DNA of 64,000 bases from NCBI GenBank assembly GCA_019843655.1, contig JACDQD010000002.1, forward strand, positions 16,639,154 through 16,703,153, written 5' to 3'. The notes beneath the pieces were generated by a model that ran no database searches, was not told the origin of the DNA, and saw only the letters and a list, made by a program, of their open reading frames with translations. Position numbers and translations under genes: made by a program. Positions 14,440-27,133 of the stretch are shown one piece after another. This stretch comes from Lethocerus indicus. Lineage: Eukaryota > Arthropoda > Insecta > Hemiptera > Belostomatidae. Every line of letters starts with the position of its first letter. The first letter of the stretch is position 1.

Positions 14440-16219
14440 CAATCCTTCCGTTTGCTTCTAATCATCATTTTTTATTCGGCCTCTCAGTCAAGGAAAATTC
14501 GAACCGATGAGTTTCGCCTCGGGAGCGATGTTTTAGCGACAAAATTATACGGGAACAAACCGATTCCTTCAGACCTGTTTTAGTATCCCTGACATCCCGC
14601 AATTTTAGGTTCAATTCACTCGCAATAAAAACTAATTTTATCACCCGTTTACGCCCCGTCCGGGGAGGGTTCGGAAATTGACGGGAGAGTACCCGGGTTT
14701 GAAATAAAGTTAATAAAAAAAAAACAGCCTACAGAAAGTCTACAAACGCACCTACGGAACAAGATTTTCCAGTTGATAGATTCTAGAATCTGTTCAATAA
14801 TTAAACATCGCTTAATCCGTACAGATCGAATACATTTATTTATATAATAGTGTACAAATTTATCGTACCGCCGTTCGATGTCTCGAAATATACTATCAAA
14901 CGAAGAGTTTCCGGTTCATCGGGAAAAGTAAAATAGATTTTGCAATTGCTATTCGGTTTTGTGTTGCTAACCCTTGCCGGTGCTCATCAGCCAGCTTCCC
15001 TTCGACGAGCGGGTGCAACTGGAAACCGACAATTAAGCCCCTCGACTAATTCCGAGAAACCGGTTCCGCCCTAGATGACTTTGATTCCAGCCCAGCTGTC
15101 CCGAGAGTGAATTTAACCCAAGCCCCCCCCCAACTTGACTAAATATCAATCTCGACTTTATTTACAAAGGACCGACAGTAAACGAAATTAAAAACTCATC
15201 AATCACCGCATTGAATTCCTCCAAATATGTGCCGCCCGCTTCACTTGAAAATAATCCATTTAAGCTGAGCTTAATTACTTCGTAACTATAATTAATTGCT
15301 AGGATATCTTTTAATTAACTTCTTATGAACGTTATTTCATTACGTTTCTAAATACTGCAAAATTACGAATATAATTTTTTAAGTGGATCTAATTTTTCTA
15401 TTAAAACCTTATCAATGTTTTTTTATTTCAAGTTTGCAAATAAATAGCAGGTGTATTTTTCATGACGTCGAAGGAATTCTTGTAATTTGTGAAGGAAAAG
15501 AGGAAAAAATGATTTTAAGTGGTATCCAGAAATGTCTGCAACCGACTTATATATCTGGATGGCGGCTCTATAATATTATTTTTGGCCATCTGCTCATTTC
15601 CCGAGGGCCTCCCTCATTCTATGAATGTTGGCCACACTGGGGACATAAAGGGGATTGCCGTGATTCAAGGAGACGGTCGATTTTCCCGGGCGTTGCTTAA
15701 AACGGAACGAGAATTTAATCGTCCACGTCCAACGAGGTCGGACAAGGGGAGAGGTAAAGGACCGCTGGACTGCGTTAGTTTTTAAGGGCTATTACCAGTT
15801 CTGGCCACGTAGGGACCGTTTGTTAGAGCCGAGGCAGGTCAATTTGGATTCAGGTAGGCTTCCACCCCTACACCGTCCTCAACCTCCCTCTAACGGCGTC
15901 CCCTATCTTAGTCAACTGATGTGTCTGTCGGCCTATCGCCTGCTTTTCGCTCAATCATTCTTATAGATTTGGTGAGGTGAAATCCCCGATTTAGATAGAT
16001 CTAACCCGAATTAAACTTGTTCTTTACTCTTTGGGCCACCTATTTTGCAAAGGGAAATTACAAACGGTCAATTTCAGTTCAATATCAATAGAAAGTCTAA
16101 AAAATTTAGAAGCTGTTCTAGGTGTTAAGTATGCCTTCTTATGCTGGGCGTATTGATTCAAGGGATTTGTCTTTATATTCGGGCACAGGATAAAAGACAT
16201 TTTCAGAAGATTTAACATA

Positions 16220-16551
16220 TTGTAGGTTCGTGATGTTTCTGTCTCCTCTCGCTTGTTTGGTCTTTCGCTAGACCGGTTTCGGCTGCTCGCCATCTTCAGT
16301 AGCGGTGTTAGTCACTGTTAGCACTTTGGATGTTTTTGGGCATCTTCACTGCACTGTTACTTTCACTTGTACTGTGGTGGTACTGTGACAGTACAAGTCA
16401 CACAGCGCTAACAGTGACTAACACCGCTACTGAAGATGGCGAGCAGCCGAAACCGGTCTAGCAAAAGACCAAACCAGCGAGAGGAGACAGAAACATCACG
16501 AACCTACAGTATTCCAATCCCTCGCAGACCACAAAACAGGTATATTAAACT
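16220..16551 (+). mobile_element. Hairpin element, copy 1
   Basis: A 332-bp insertion made of two inverted arms. The left arm (from about 16223) and the right arm (ending about 16506) are complementary over roughly 100 bp, including CTCGCCATCTTCAGTAGCGG and its complement. The right arm carries an extra tail of about 45 bp ending CAGGTATATTAAACT. A perfect 10-bp direct repeat, ATTTAACATA, flanks it at 16210-16219 and 16552-16561, consistent with a target duplication. Related copies lie at 22222-22596 and 43333-43620. No transposase or reverse transcriptase is encoded, and I do not recognise the family. Variable 10-12-bp duplications with a fixed 3' end favour retroposition (LINE- or Penelope-mediated) over cut-and-paste. 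Confidence 0.8.
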
Positions 16552-16841
16552 ATTTAACATACTCTAATATTTACTAGATCGTCTTTGGGGGTAATTGTCG
16601 TCCTTTATTCTGGACAATTTTGCCCGGTAGTGATAGATCGGCTAAATGTAGGAAAGAGTTTATTTTATGTCCATAGCGCTCCGGAAGAACTTCGAGATTC
16701 TGCAGTCCGACTTCCTCGCTGGCCGTATTATTTTAAATAAGTGCGGGATATGGCGCAGGGCACAAGTGGAGCGGGCAACGGGCCAGGGGAACGTTCCAGA
16801 TAAGGGACGGAGCCACCGAAATGATTTCAGAGCCCATAGCA

Positions 16842-16938
16842 AAGAGGATTGGGTCCTATTTAGGGCAAAACAAGAGCCCATTACAGACGAGGGGGAACGG
16901 CCACTGGGAAATTTCCGTTTATTCAAATGATTGAGTTT
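16842..16938 (+). repeat. Diverged duplicated block, copy A
   Basis: The end of this block, AATTTCCGTTTATTCAAATG followed by ATTGAGTTTT, matches 17812-17841 with one or two differences. Upstream, both copies share weaker matches in the same order (AAGAGGATT, then AAACAAGA). Confidence 0.5.
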
Positions 16939-19900
16939 TTTGCCAAACGGTTTTTCAGTCTCCTGTCTAGGAGATGAAAAAACTCAAAATATATTCTGTT
17001 AACTATTTTTAATTGTCGAATGAAAATAGGAAACCAACTGCGCTTTTTCAATTGCAGTAAAACCAACCGAATTCTCTGTCAAAAAACGAATTGATATTTG
17101 TAGTTTTGTATATTTTTATTGAGGATATGATAAAGAAAAGTTATAGAAGTAGGTAGGAGGTAATAATTAAAGGTTGCGTGGATAAGGAGAGTTGTCAGCG
17201 GGAATGGGCCCATGAAGAAGAACACGCGCCTCTGCTTTCATTCGTTTACCTCGCTCGGGCTGCAATTTTATAATGATTTCCGCGAATTGCCACAATATTA
17301 TTTTCGGAAGAATATCCCACGCGTCTCATTCCGAGTCGCGGACAGAAGAGAATTCGCGAAGGAGGGTTTCGGTCGTTAATCACAGACGCCACCGTTACCG
17401 CTGTCTGCCAACAAAGAGAACTTTGTATATTAAAGGCTTGTCACGGCGGAGCGCCATCTTTATCATCCGATTTACCGCTTCGGTGTCCCCAGCGTTAACT
17501 TGGCAAAAAGGAAGTTGTCGGCCTACCCGCATCCCCCAACTCGGTTTATCTATCAACCAAAACGGCAGTTTGCAAACCACATTTTATTTTTCGAGATATC
17601 CACAACCACGAGAAACTTTTCATTATTATTAATGTTATCGATGCCTCTCTTCGTCGCCCACATACCGCCTCAATCGGTTGGAGGTATTGAGAGCCGTTCG
17701 GTATTCGGCGATCGAACACCGAAGAAGACGCTTTCAAAGCTTTCGGTCAATAATTTTTGGAAGAGGATTTGGAGGTCCTTCCGCGCCGAAACAAGACCCG
17801 AGAAGGAAGGCAATTTCCGTTTATTTAAATGATTGAGTTTTGAAGCGGGCCAAGACGACCGATGATTGCCGCACCGTTTTTATTTCCACTCCTTCTGTGA
17901 AAACAATTCTCCCAGGATTTCGCCCCCCTTTCTTTTCTCCGGGCCGAGCTCCTTTTTCTCAAGGCTCCCATCAAGCCGCCAGATCTCTATCTTTTTCTTG
18001 TTCCCATTTAGACTCAATCAATAGCCCCCTCTAACCGCTAATGGACCCTTATTTACATAGTCGCTCCTTCCCCACCTGCCTCTGTTTCCACGACTCAAAA
18101 TCTGTTCGATGATATAATTCCGTTACATTTAAATTGATTTATAAGACGAGTTAAAGGTTCTGTTTCCTGTCGTACCGATTCTACTGACGATGAATAAATG
18201 ATTCTAGTAAATGAAAGTGTAGAAACAATTTCTTAATCATTTATATATTTATTACTAACAACTACAACTTAAACTATAGTTATTGTTATATTCAGGATAC
18301 CACTATGTTATACCGGCTCCGTTCCAAGTGACACCCATGTATTTCGTAATTTCTCGTGGCGGACTTGATAGACAAGAAGCAATTCCCAGAGGTAAACGAG
18401 CCTTTGTCGGCGGCTTTGGGAAGGGCGGCAGGGGTCGGGGTCGTACCAATCTGCCGGCAGCAATTAATCTTCCCCTTTCAAAGGTCGAAAGTTAAAGTTT
18501 GTGCACGTTAACAATTAGGCGTCGAACTGTTAGCGTACCAATAACTCTCCCCGACCGTATAATCGCCCCTTCAACTCATCATCATCCCCTTCGTGAGTAA
18601 AGCGAGCAAAAAACCCAACCGCCCAAAATATTTAACGCGTGGAATACTCCGGGTACGAAATGATTCCGAAAGTTGTTCAAATGGCTTTGTCTCGTCAACA
18701 TCGGGCTTAGTGTAACGCAAAAGTAATTTTTTGGGAATTTTCATATATTTTTTATCGTCACTCTTGTTCCGTTTAATTCCAGGCCGATTTCGGTTGCCAT
18801 CCGTTATTAATACATATAAATGTAGTGTATACCCGTACTATAACAGTTGAGTAATGGGAGATTCTGAAAACTTAAATTAAAACATACCGCGCTTAGTTGC
18901 TAAGGTCGGATAACCAATGCCGAGTCCCGAAGGGGAAAGAAAACTGAAAGAAACTACACGCACGAGAAGAACCTGTAAGAAGGACTCTCGAAGGATGGAA
19001 ACGTCATAGACGGAATAAGGAACGCCGGGAGTCGCGGCTTCTTCTAAATGAAGAAATGTTAAAAGGGGCTCGAGTGGAATGGACCGTTCTCGAGAGGAAT
19101 ATGGTTCGAAACTCTAGTTTTGAATAGGAACGCAAAGAAAATGCGAGACCTGAGGTTAACATTTCATTCCCTCAGAGGTATTTCATTTGCCCTGGGGTAC
19201 AATGTGGAAGTGGGAACTGGGTCCCCAGACCCATATCTATATAGCATGGGAACTGTCATGAGAATTAAGGGAACGAAATTAGTTTTCATTGTATTCAATT
19301 TTATTTTCGTTGTAATTATAATTATCGGATAGTTGCAATCATTCAAATAGATAACACGAAAATATCATTTTCCCAAAATTACAGAGAAATCTCCGAATAT
19401 ATTTCTGGAATAATAATTTTTTTCTTTAATTTCTTCCTATTTTACACCAGCAGGTATGTTTGGAGCCTAATGAAATATTTTCAGTTCTGCTAGTGCATAT
19501 TTCTCCTGATGTACTATATTAATCACATCCTCTCTTATTGGGGACTGTAGAGAGGAGTAATTAAACAGAATAAACTCTTCAGTGCTAACGTAGTCCATCA
19601 AACATAGTAATATAATTACTAATGTAATTATTGGGTATTTAATATAATTTTATGACAACCAAGGCTTTTCCTAATTATGATATTCTTCAAATATCCATTT
19701 AAGAACTTAGGTAGGAATTCATTGTGAATTTTCTGTTTACGCTGTATTCATTAAATTTGTATAAATTAAATATCTTCGTGAAAATATTACATAACTAAGC
19801 TCATCAATCCCCGATTGTCACGAAATGTCGGACTTAATGTAAGTATTTTTATGATGACGGTAACCGTGCACGTTTCAATAGGAACCCCCACAGGTTAGTT

Positions 19901-22209
19901 CTATGATTCAAATCAAGTCTTCAGCTTCAAGTCAAGTTCCGGCGTCTGTTCGACAGACAAAGAGTAGATAAGAATCGTCTGGAGGAGAGGTTTTCCATCT
20001 TAATTGGTTGTTCTTTGCTGAAGAGTTTCCACCCGTAGGTAATAAATCTGGGCCGGGGTCAAATAGGGTCAGCCGGCTGAATTATTGAGGACGACGCACG
20101 CACACTCACACACATATATATACACACACACATACAATATTTCTATTCGGGTCGCCTCCTTTCCTAATTAACCAATTTAGAATAAAGAGCCCAGAAATTT
20201 ACCACGCTTAAGCAAAAGCTTGATTTACACAGTTAAAGTGCTGCTGCAACGCTTATCTTTACGGCGGTCCCTGGGGCCTTAAAACGTTTCATTTCTTCTT
20301 CATTCTTCAAATTAGTCTTCACGGTAGATTACCTGAATTCATTCCGAAGAATGCAGATTTATTAGTTTAAAGTATCAATGGCCAACCCATTATGGGCAGT
20401 TATTTAATTGCCCGTATCATGTGATTTACAGTACCTGTTAGTGAAAATGTGAATTCGAATTCATTTGTATCAGAGGAATACATTCCGGAAGTTCGGATCA
20501 TTAATTCCTGGACTCTGTCTATAGTTCACATACAAATAAAACAGCTGCAAGAGTTTTCTTCAATAATTACGTCGGGAGTAATAGCATTTTCATAATGAGA
20601 ATGATAACTCTCGACTATCTGTACGCTTTTTATCTGTTAAATAAAATTTTTCTCTCAATGATCCTTGAATCGAGACAAGTGTTAATATATTCGTTAGAGC
20701 CCCGGCACTATGTTTTCGTGCCAGAAAAAAGGAGGAGTTGACCTGTGGATACCAATTCCCGTTAACAGCACAAAAGGCTGTACCCTCCCTTCTGCTCGAA
20801 ATCCCCAGCTCTAATTAGGAGTGTCCCTTTTTGGGAGACTGTTCTTATTCTCTTATTGTACCTGTTCCACTTTCAAAGGACACCAACGGTCAGGGTGGCG
20901 AAGGTTAAAAAGCGGTGATTCGAAAAGAAGTGTTCATCAAAGGGGGATTAAGGAATGATAGTCAGGGACGCAGTATCCTCCCACTGACTCACTCCTCACA
21001 AAGATAATGTGATTTGTGCTTTTTTTGTTTTCCTTCAAATGTGTACAGGAGAACACCTCTATTTTTTCCGACTCGAAAGAATATTCAGCTAATATTTACA
21101 TATTCTCTCTGCAACAACCGTTCTGCGGCGAAAGGGCAAAATGCTCTGTATAAATATTTTATTTCATTCGGCCTCAGTCCTCCAGCAGGCATGTTAAAAT
21201 AACGATCCTCATTAACCAGTCATAAATGAAGGAATTTATTGGGTGGCCAATTCTATTGGCATTTTGGTTGTGGTTCGATTCCTCCATGTTAAAATATACA
21301 CAAACAAGCCATTTTCGTTTTAATCGAATAATATATTCAATCGCAATTATATATTTATATATTTTTGTATTGTATATATTGAATATATTTTGTCATGGTT
21401 TGACAAAAAAGTTAGGCCGCTTTCGATGAAAATGGTCGATCGAAACCGTGAGATATCTCAAGCGCCGTTGGGAAAAACTACAGTACTGATACTAAACCCG
21501 CAATACAGAACCTTGATGCGTGTGTAGTATTAGCCCCGTGTTAGCGAAACAGGATTTCCGAGCTCTTCCCGAAAAGTGTATTAAAAAATAAATTTGTAAA
21601 TTAAATTCATTTCGCAATGATAATATTATAATAAACAATAGGTCCAATTAATTCAATCATAAAATTAAATAATATTTTCTTGTTATTAGTAAACAATTCA
21701 GGATGGCATTCAATTCCTGGCCAAAATCAAGAGCCATTTAATCGGAATACTACTGTCCAAACTTGGAAGGCTAAGACCAACAGTTTTCAGTAGCTAGGAG
21801 ATGAAGGAGAAACCTAGTCGGAGGAGGGTTATCCTTCTCCTATTACCATTAAGGACGGGGGAAGGCGGACGGCGATTAATTAATTTACCAGTTGAATTAC
21901 AACAGCGGGGGGATAATTGAAGAACAACACCCCCTTCTGTTTGCCTTACTTCTAGACCAACTAGACAATTAGCCAGCGCCCCGCCCCCACCACCACCCAG
22001 CGGCCCCCGCACCACTTAATACAACAATCTCTCATTCCTACTGCTCTTGGGGAAGTGTGGCTACGGGTGTGGGTAATACGTGTACTAACCGGGCGGTATT
22101 AAACCGTTTAGTTAGAGAAATAACACGCTGGAGGAAACAGCAAAGTGGATTAACAGGACCTAATAATTATGTCCTAAGGAATTCGTAGCATCGTAGACCA
22201 CCTCTTTAG
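16939..22209. other. Intergenic region, no recognised gene
   Basis: Mixed-composition DNA with only short open frames that show no protein family signal. Apart from the second copy of the duplicated block I recognise nothing in it. An upstream regulatory role or an unannotated noncoding RNA cannot be excluded. Confidence 0.55.
17761..17841 (+). repeat. Diverged duplicated block, copy B
   Basis: This is the partner of the block at 16842-16938. The final 30 bp are nearly identical and the upstream part is strongly diverged and shorter. Confidence 0.5.
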
Positions 22210-22221
22210 ATTTATATTTAA

Positions 22222-22596
22222 TACCGTATATTTCGTGTATTTCCTCTCGCTGGCTTGGTCTTTCGCTAGACCGGTTCGCACGCCATCTTCAGTAGCGGTG
22301 ATCGTCACTTTTGGCACTTTGGATGTTTTTTGGGCATCCTCACTGCACTGTCACTGTCACTTGTATTGTGGTGGTTGTCTGTTTGTCGTTTGTATTTACA
22401 TGTGTCTTGTTAGTGACAGTGCAGTGAGGATACCCGAAAAACATCCAAAGTGCCAAAAGTGACTAACACCGCTACTGAAGATGGCGAGCAGTCGAAACCG
22501 GTCTAACAAAAGACGAAACCAGTGAGAGGAGATAGAAACACACGTAATACACGGTATTCCAACCCCTCACTGACCACAAAACAGGTATGTTAAACT
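22222..22596 (+). mobile_element. Hairpin element, copy 2 (longest stem)
   Basis: This 375-bp copy belongs to the same family as 16220-16551. It is the most complete: the complementary arms extend past the CCATCTTCAGTAGCGGTG block into ACTTTGGATG and GTGACAGTGCAGTGAGGAT, giving roughly 145 bp of imperfect stem around a loop of about 50 bases. It ends CAGGTATGTTAAACT. A perfect 12-bp direct repeat, ATTTATATTTAA, flanks it at 22210-22221 and 22597-22608. A short open frame over it (22235-22462) is a by-product of the inverted arms. Confidence 0.82.
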
Positions 22597-22609
22597 ATTT
22601 ATATTTAAG

Positions 22610-22610
<1 letters not shown>

Positions 22611-22646
<36 letters not shown>
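22611..22646. repeat. (TA)n microsatellite
   Basis: TA tract of about 36 bp beginning within three bases of the 3' target duplication of the neighbouring hairpin element. Confidence 0.9.
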
Positions 22647-22647
<1 letters not shown>

Positions 22648-25600
22648 GAGAAGGCAATTTTCTCTCAAATTCTCTGCGAAGTTTAATCGAATCAGGGTTG
22701 AATTCCTCATTTGAAACAATTTAAAAGTCGAGAAAATAAACCGCGCCAATGGTTGAGATTGAACCCCATCGTGGTGCGTATTACTTGAGTTCTGCGCGAG
22801 TTGTAAATTTGAGAGGATGATAACATAGTTATTTATCGTGGGGGAGTTATGGCCACACACTGTCTTGGCGGGACTAAAACCACTGGGGTAGAACCACGGG
22901 TTGTGGGCCTCGTGGTTATATTAAAGGAAGGCGGGGGATGTTATACGGGCAGTGGCAGATGTTTATGGAGACTTATGGGACCGCGATATTGGGAACCCGG
23001 AGCTCCAGACCCCCAGCTCCTATATATCTATCTTCCGCGCTCTCAGGTGGCTCTCCACCGCAGATACCCCTCTGAGCCTACTTTACCTTTAGAATATATA
23101 TGTACATATATAAACATGTACGCATATATAAACGGAAATATAACTTTCTACAAATGTTAAAGTTCCTTAATTTATTCTCTTATTTACCAAAGAATAACCG
23201 TGCTGAATTATTTGAAAAAATGTATTACTTCGGCCAAGGTTCACCAGGGTTGATTCGTTAAACGTACAAAGTTTCATTACCCGCGTAATTGGGTTACTTC
23301 TACCCTTATTACATTTGGTCACCTAGCCGCATTTAATGAAACCGGCGACATTATTTCTCAAGGAATATGAGGTTCAAAAGGTTTCTGGGCTTATATGAAC
23401 TCCGATGCGATCGATTCTAATTTGACGAATACTCAACTGCTTGGATTATATTTTCAATATTCAATAAACTCCACATTTCGAGTTTTTCTTAATTTTAATT
23501 ACATTTCTGTAGTTTTTAGAAACGGTCACCAGTTAATGTCACCATGTTAATGGCAACTGGTTGGGTCGGTCGGCGGTCGCTTCAACTAATAACATAGCTT
23601 TGGCAGAGGCTTCAACTTTTCAATCTTCCCCTCTTTACTGGGGCTCTTTTCAGAGGCGGGGGCGGACGCCTGTTGCGGGGCCCGCCCCCAGCTATTGGAG
23701 ACGCCCCTCTCCCCCACCTTCCGTCCGCTCCCCGGGGGGCAGAGAAAAAAGTCCAGAACAAACAGCGCTCCTTGATTAAAAACCCGTCTCCCGTTAAATG
23801 CAGAAGGGCATTTCGATACTCGACAGAGCGAAAATAAAAAGGGCGAGGGCGAGGAGGAGCGGGGAATAATACCGCCGACCGCGCAAAATTACCGAATCCT
23901 TCTCCGAATGGCAACCGGAAGGGAAGTGTGTTGATTTAATACCGGGACTGCAAAAGGACGACTCAAAGTTTGAAAAGTTGATCTGACTTCTTTATCGCTT
24001 TTTAATTCATTATTTCGTCATCCCACTAACGAAGCATTTATGAACGGATAGCTATTAACTAATACAAGTAGTATTCAAGTGTTCTGTAAAATTGTAGATA
24101 CCAAACTCATGGTAGTATAATGACTAGATCATGAGTAGACCGCGATAAGGAACGTTTGTTTTATACATTAGCTACGATACATTTTTTAATTAAATTAGAT
24201 GTAATTTCAGTAAGAGTAATAAGAAATAAACAAACCGTGAAAACTCCAATCATCTGAATTCTGTAGAGTCATGTTAATAAAGTGTCATGTTCATATAAAA
24301 TACCAGAACTCTGTGGTGTATTTATGTTTTAAAATCCCCGAACGCACTGATAATTTAACATATTAGTATATCGTAACGAGGGCATATAAGGTGGAATAAA
24401 TATGCTTCTTTAAGGTTCTGTTTCCGTAAGGAGAAGATTTAATCCGGAAATATAATACTTCAGACTTTTGCCAGGAGAAAGGAAGGGTATATAAAGCATG
24501 GAATCGCAAAGGAGGGGGGAGAAAAAAAAGAAATGTTTTGAGTTAAATCATAATGGAATTGGATTAGTCCAGAGTTATTACCCGATATCGGCGTAATATC
24601 GGCTGTAGAAATCCATCCAAGTCGAAGGGCCGGAATAAATCAAGCCCGCTTAGTCGCACACTCAATTGGAGCCGTCGCTTTTTATCTGTTATTCCAACTG
24701 TTCCAATATTCTTGTAAGGTCAGAGTTCTATCTTTCCCAACGGATATTTGAAAACGGAGAGGCGGGTAGACATTTCACCGGCAGAAAGAACTTCATCAAT
24801 ATTGTTTTGTCTCGTCGAATATGTACTAAAAACGCAATATGTTCATCGCTAATACAATTTTATCAGTCCTATGAAATTCATTTCGAATACATTTTATTTA
24901 ATCAAGTTATAATAATGTTATTTACGGTGAAATACAATAGCAATAATTGTCACTTTAGCAACAATCCTTGTGTGGCTATATCTGATGGCGGTGTAAGGGA
25001 ATTGAACTAGGAAGGTGTAGTAGAATCTAAATAATTAAAGAAAACTTCCCCTCTCAATGCTTATTATTAACTGCGGCATGTGATGAATCCATCGAGAATT
25101 TGTATATTCGGTATGACTCATCTTCTGCCGTTTAAAATTTTTAAGTCAATTTTATATTTCGAATTATTATTTTACCTTATAACCCACACCAACATTCACC
25201 AACATTCGAAAATTTCGCCATGTCCTGACCGCAGTTAAATTCCTTTTATTTCGCCCAAAATGGTTTAGCACCGCACCCCCTTTAACGAAGTGCGTCCGCT
25301 CTCCTATTCATAAGGAAACACAGAAGCGCGCTTAGTTTTATCTAAAGCCCCAGGAGGCGAACGGTCTTTCGGTGTTTTGCAATTCTGACTCGGCCGCGGA
25401 ACTCCGGATCGCACAAAGGACACACTCGAAGGAATAAACGGATTAAACCTGTATTAAAATTTATATGAAAAGACGCAGAACAACGCCCGGGTCGCCGAAT
25501 AATTGCACGGGAAATTGCTCCCGAAGGATTAACACAAATAAAAAAATTGGGGCGGCCGAAATTATTAATAAAAATTATCCTTTAATCTTCTTAGCCTTTA

Positions 25601-27079
25601 TCAGTGTGTACTGGACCGCGAAACAGGACATTTTGCCCAAAAGGAAGCTTAACCCCTATTTTCTATTTTTTGCCTAATTACTTACAAATGGATTTGGGAA
25701 AGTTGTTATAAGGAATTAAAAAAGTATCGCATTAAATAAAATATGTAATAAATAATAAAAGCATAAATATTCGTATTGGATATTAACTTTTTTAACGACA
25801 AGATTATGTTTACTTCGACGAATGATCAAATTTTAATAAAATATTTTCTATTTTTAGTGTGATAATTAAATTTCATTGGTGTTGTAATGGGGAAGTTCAG
25901 GAAGCGGTCTTTAGATGTCCCTTATTTTGAGACACAAAAATAGATTGTTACACCAAGTAGTAAAACCGCTCATCCAAATGTAGGTTATCATTGTGCATAG
26001 TGTTTTCTTCCTCAGAAGCAAGAGTTAGAAGAAAGAGCCGTACACCGTTCAGAAGTTGCAGAAGGGCAGTTATACATTTACACTGCAATCGAGTCAATTA
26101 CACGGGCAATTACTAGGAACGACATAAAAGTGACAAATGTTATCCCTAAGGGAAGAACCAAAGCAGACAAGAGTATTCGAGGAAATCGCTTCCGCTTTAT
26201 AATAATCGAGAATTGCACAGCGAACGGCAGCTATTATTTTTTTCATATTCTGGCTCATTAATTTATGACTGTTTCAAATTTGTTTCGTCTATGTAGTTAA
26301 GTTTAAATTTGTATCGCAACCGGAAGGCAGATTATATAAATTGGGATTATCGGACGGTTTGCGAAGGAAGTTCAGGACTCTAGTTCAGTCGTGTAAAGGG
26401 CCCACTTTTTCTTCTTCCTCTTCTTCATTGCTTGTACGCACTCGTCTTCAAACGGAGTCTGAAATGAATGCACTTCATCTGCCACTTTAACTGTTAATCT
26501 ACGAGCCGAGTTTCTTAATTCGAAGGAGCGCCTCACCTCTGTCCGTCAAATAATTATCCCCGCTTCGATTTACCGAGAAATTGATGCGTTCAAGAGGGGA
26601 TTACACATTTCTGTGCAATCGTTCATATTCCCACCGACACTTTGAATAATAATGTTCGAGGGGCTAATCTGTATAGGGGGTAATCCAACGAGAGTGACAT
26701 CAAAGTGGAATGAAATGCGATTAAATACTTCCATCGATATACTGTAGGATTTCTAAACCGCGTATATTAAACCTGTTTATTTATTTTACCTGTAAATTTA
26801 TTCAACAATTGTTTATATTCAGGTATTCACGAAATAATTAAGTAATTAATTCATTATAATAAGTAATTAATACTAGTAATCGTTTTGCAAATGTTCCATT
26901 TAATTTCTTCAGTAAAACCAATTATGATTATAATAATTACGAAGAAAATAATAATAATGATGGTTACTTTAACAATAATAATATTGAGTAAGGGGACAAA
27001 TTCCTACAAATGATGGCCTATATGTCAGCCCTATATATAATATTTCATTTTACATAGAGTTAATTAATTCTACATTTGT

Positions 27080-27133
<54 letters not shown>

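Larger units (their letters stand above)
10651..16209. other. Intergenic region, no recognised gene
   Basis: Only short open frames without family similarity occur here, in GC-rich stretches (for example 13241-13597 and 14031-14315), and their composition looks non-coding. Base composition changes at about 12.6 kb from AT-rich to mixed, CpG-containing sequence. Microsatellites lie at about 11939-11959 (AT), 12506-12556 (AT) and 14362-14438 (CA). Confidence 0.6.

Noticed and set aside
21267..21282. tRNA-like GGTTCGATTCC box
   Set aside because: No matching acceptor stem, D arm or anticodon arm upstream.
22235..22462. 75-codon open frame
   Set aside because: It lies wholly inside the hairpin element and is produced by its inverted arms.
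26332..26395. TATATAAA followed by TCAG initiator-like motifs
   Set aside because: Spacing to the initiator is poor and no gene follows downstream.
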